From the NCBI GenBank assembly GCA_008694505.1, contig VZDJ01007747.1, forward strand, positions 25,669,367 through 25,733,366: a stretch of 64,000 nt of DNA. The letters run 5' to 3'. The notes under the pieces are model-generated. The model was not told the DNA's origin, ran no database searches, and worked only from the letters and a program-made list of their open reading frames with translations. The translations under genes and the position numbers were made by a program. The first letter of the stretch is position 1. The number at the start of each line of letters is the position of its first letter. Shown one piece after another: positions 63,851-64,000 of this stretch. This DNA comes from Cyanoderma ruficeps (taxonomy: Eukaryota > Chordata > Aves > Passeriformes > Timaliidae).

Positions 63851-63890
63851 GAGAGGTAACATGCAAATGTGAGAGTGAACATGCAAATGT
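63851..63890 (+). repeat. 20-bp tandem duplication carrying two octamer motifs
   Basis: Units 63851-63870 and 63871-63890 agree at 18 of 20 positions. Each contains a perfect ATGCAAAT octamer (63861-63868 and 63881-63888), the POU/Oct recognition core, exactly 20 bp apart. Confidence 0.8.
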
Positions 63891-64000
63891 TATGTGAATT
63901 TGGCTTTTTGCTTGGGTGGTATAGTTTGTTTCTGATTTATTTACTGTTTTCAAGGAATATGGTAATATTTCCAGGAATTAAACTTGTGGAAGTGACTGCC

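Larger units (their letters stand above)
39212..64000 (+). other. ARAP2 intron 9, incomplete at window end
   Basis: At least 24.8 kb with no recognised coding exon. I looked for the rest of PH2 and for the zinc-binding cysteines of the ArfGAP domain and found neither. It contains two CR1 insertions, several microsatellites, and candidate regulatory motifs listed separately. Outside these it is AT-rich sequence with chance open frames. Confidence 0.7.

Noticed and set aside
1..64000. CRISPR arrays, operons, tRNA or rRNA genes, bacterial or phage systems
   Set aside because: No spaced repeats, cloverleaf-type sequences or dense coding were seen. The window is ordinary intron-rich vertebrate DNA.

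Overview
The window is vertebrate nuclear DNA, most likely from a songbird or other modern bird. The evidence is three insertions of CR1, the dominant avian LINE, and three solitary LTRs of types familiar from passerine/neoavian genomes. Coding density is very low, there is one CpG island, and small exons with GT-AG junctions are separated by kilobases. Three short runs of N sit in homopolymer tracts, so this is a draft assembly.

One gene is recognisable: ARAP2 on the + strand (ArfGAP with RhoGAP domain, ankyrin repeat and PH domain 2). Bases 1-5819 look like upstream intergenic DNA. A CpG island (about 5860-6560) marks the promoter and a probable non-coding first exon. Eight coding exons follow (12238-13100, 19255-19325, 20249-20328, 25455-25537, 26348-26704, 29749-29818, 36253-36373, 39030-39211). 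They join in a consistent reading frame for 609 codons. The conceptual product has an N-terminal SAM domain, a long poorly conserved linker, a complete first PH domain, and the first ~30 residues of a second PH domain. Bases 39212-64000 appear to be one very long intron in which I could find no further exon. The rest of the protein (PH2 remainder, ArfGAP, ankyrin, RhoGAP, RA and later PH domains) should lie downstream.

The introns hold a 669-bp solo LTR with a clean target-site duplication (30355-31023) and two solo LTRs sharing terminal sequence (24735-25184 and about 35088-35638). They also hold a CR1 3' tail (about 43800-43915) and a 1.3-kb antisense CR1 fragment with decayed reverse transcriptase (about 46748-48075). 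All three LTRs are antisense to ARAP2.

I found no previously undescribed system. The best leads are about expression of ARAP2: competing splice acceptors at exon 3 that would switch between full-length and SAM-only protein, a frame-neutral cassette of exons 3-5, four upstream AUGs including one overlapping the start codon, a microsatellite serving as a polypyrimidine tract, a promoter G-quadruplex motif, and a few candidate regulatory motifs in intron 9.
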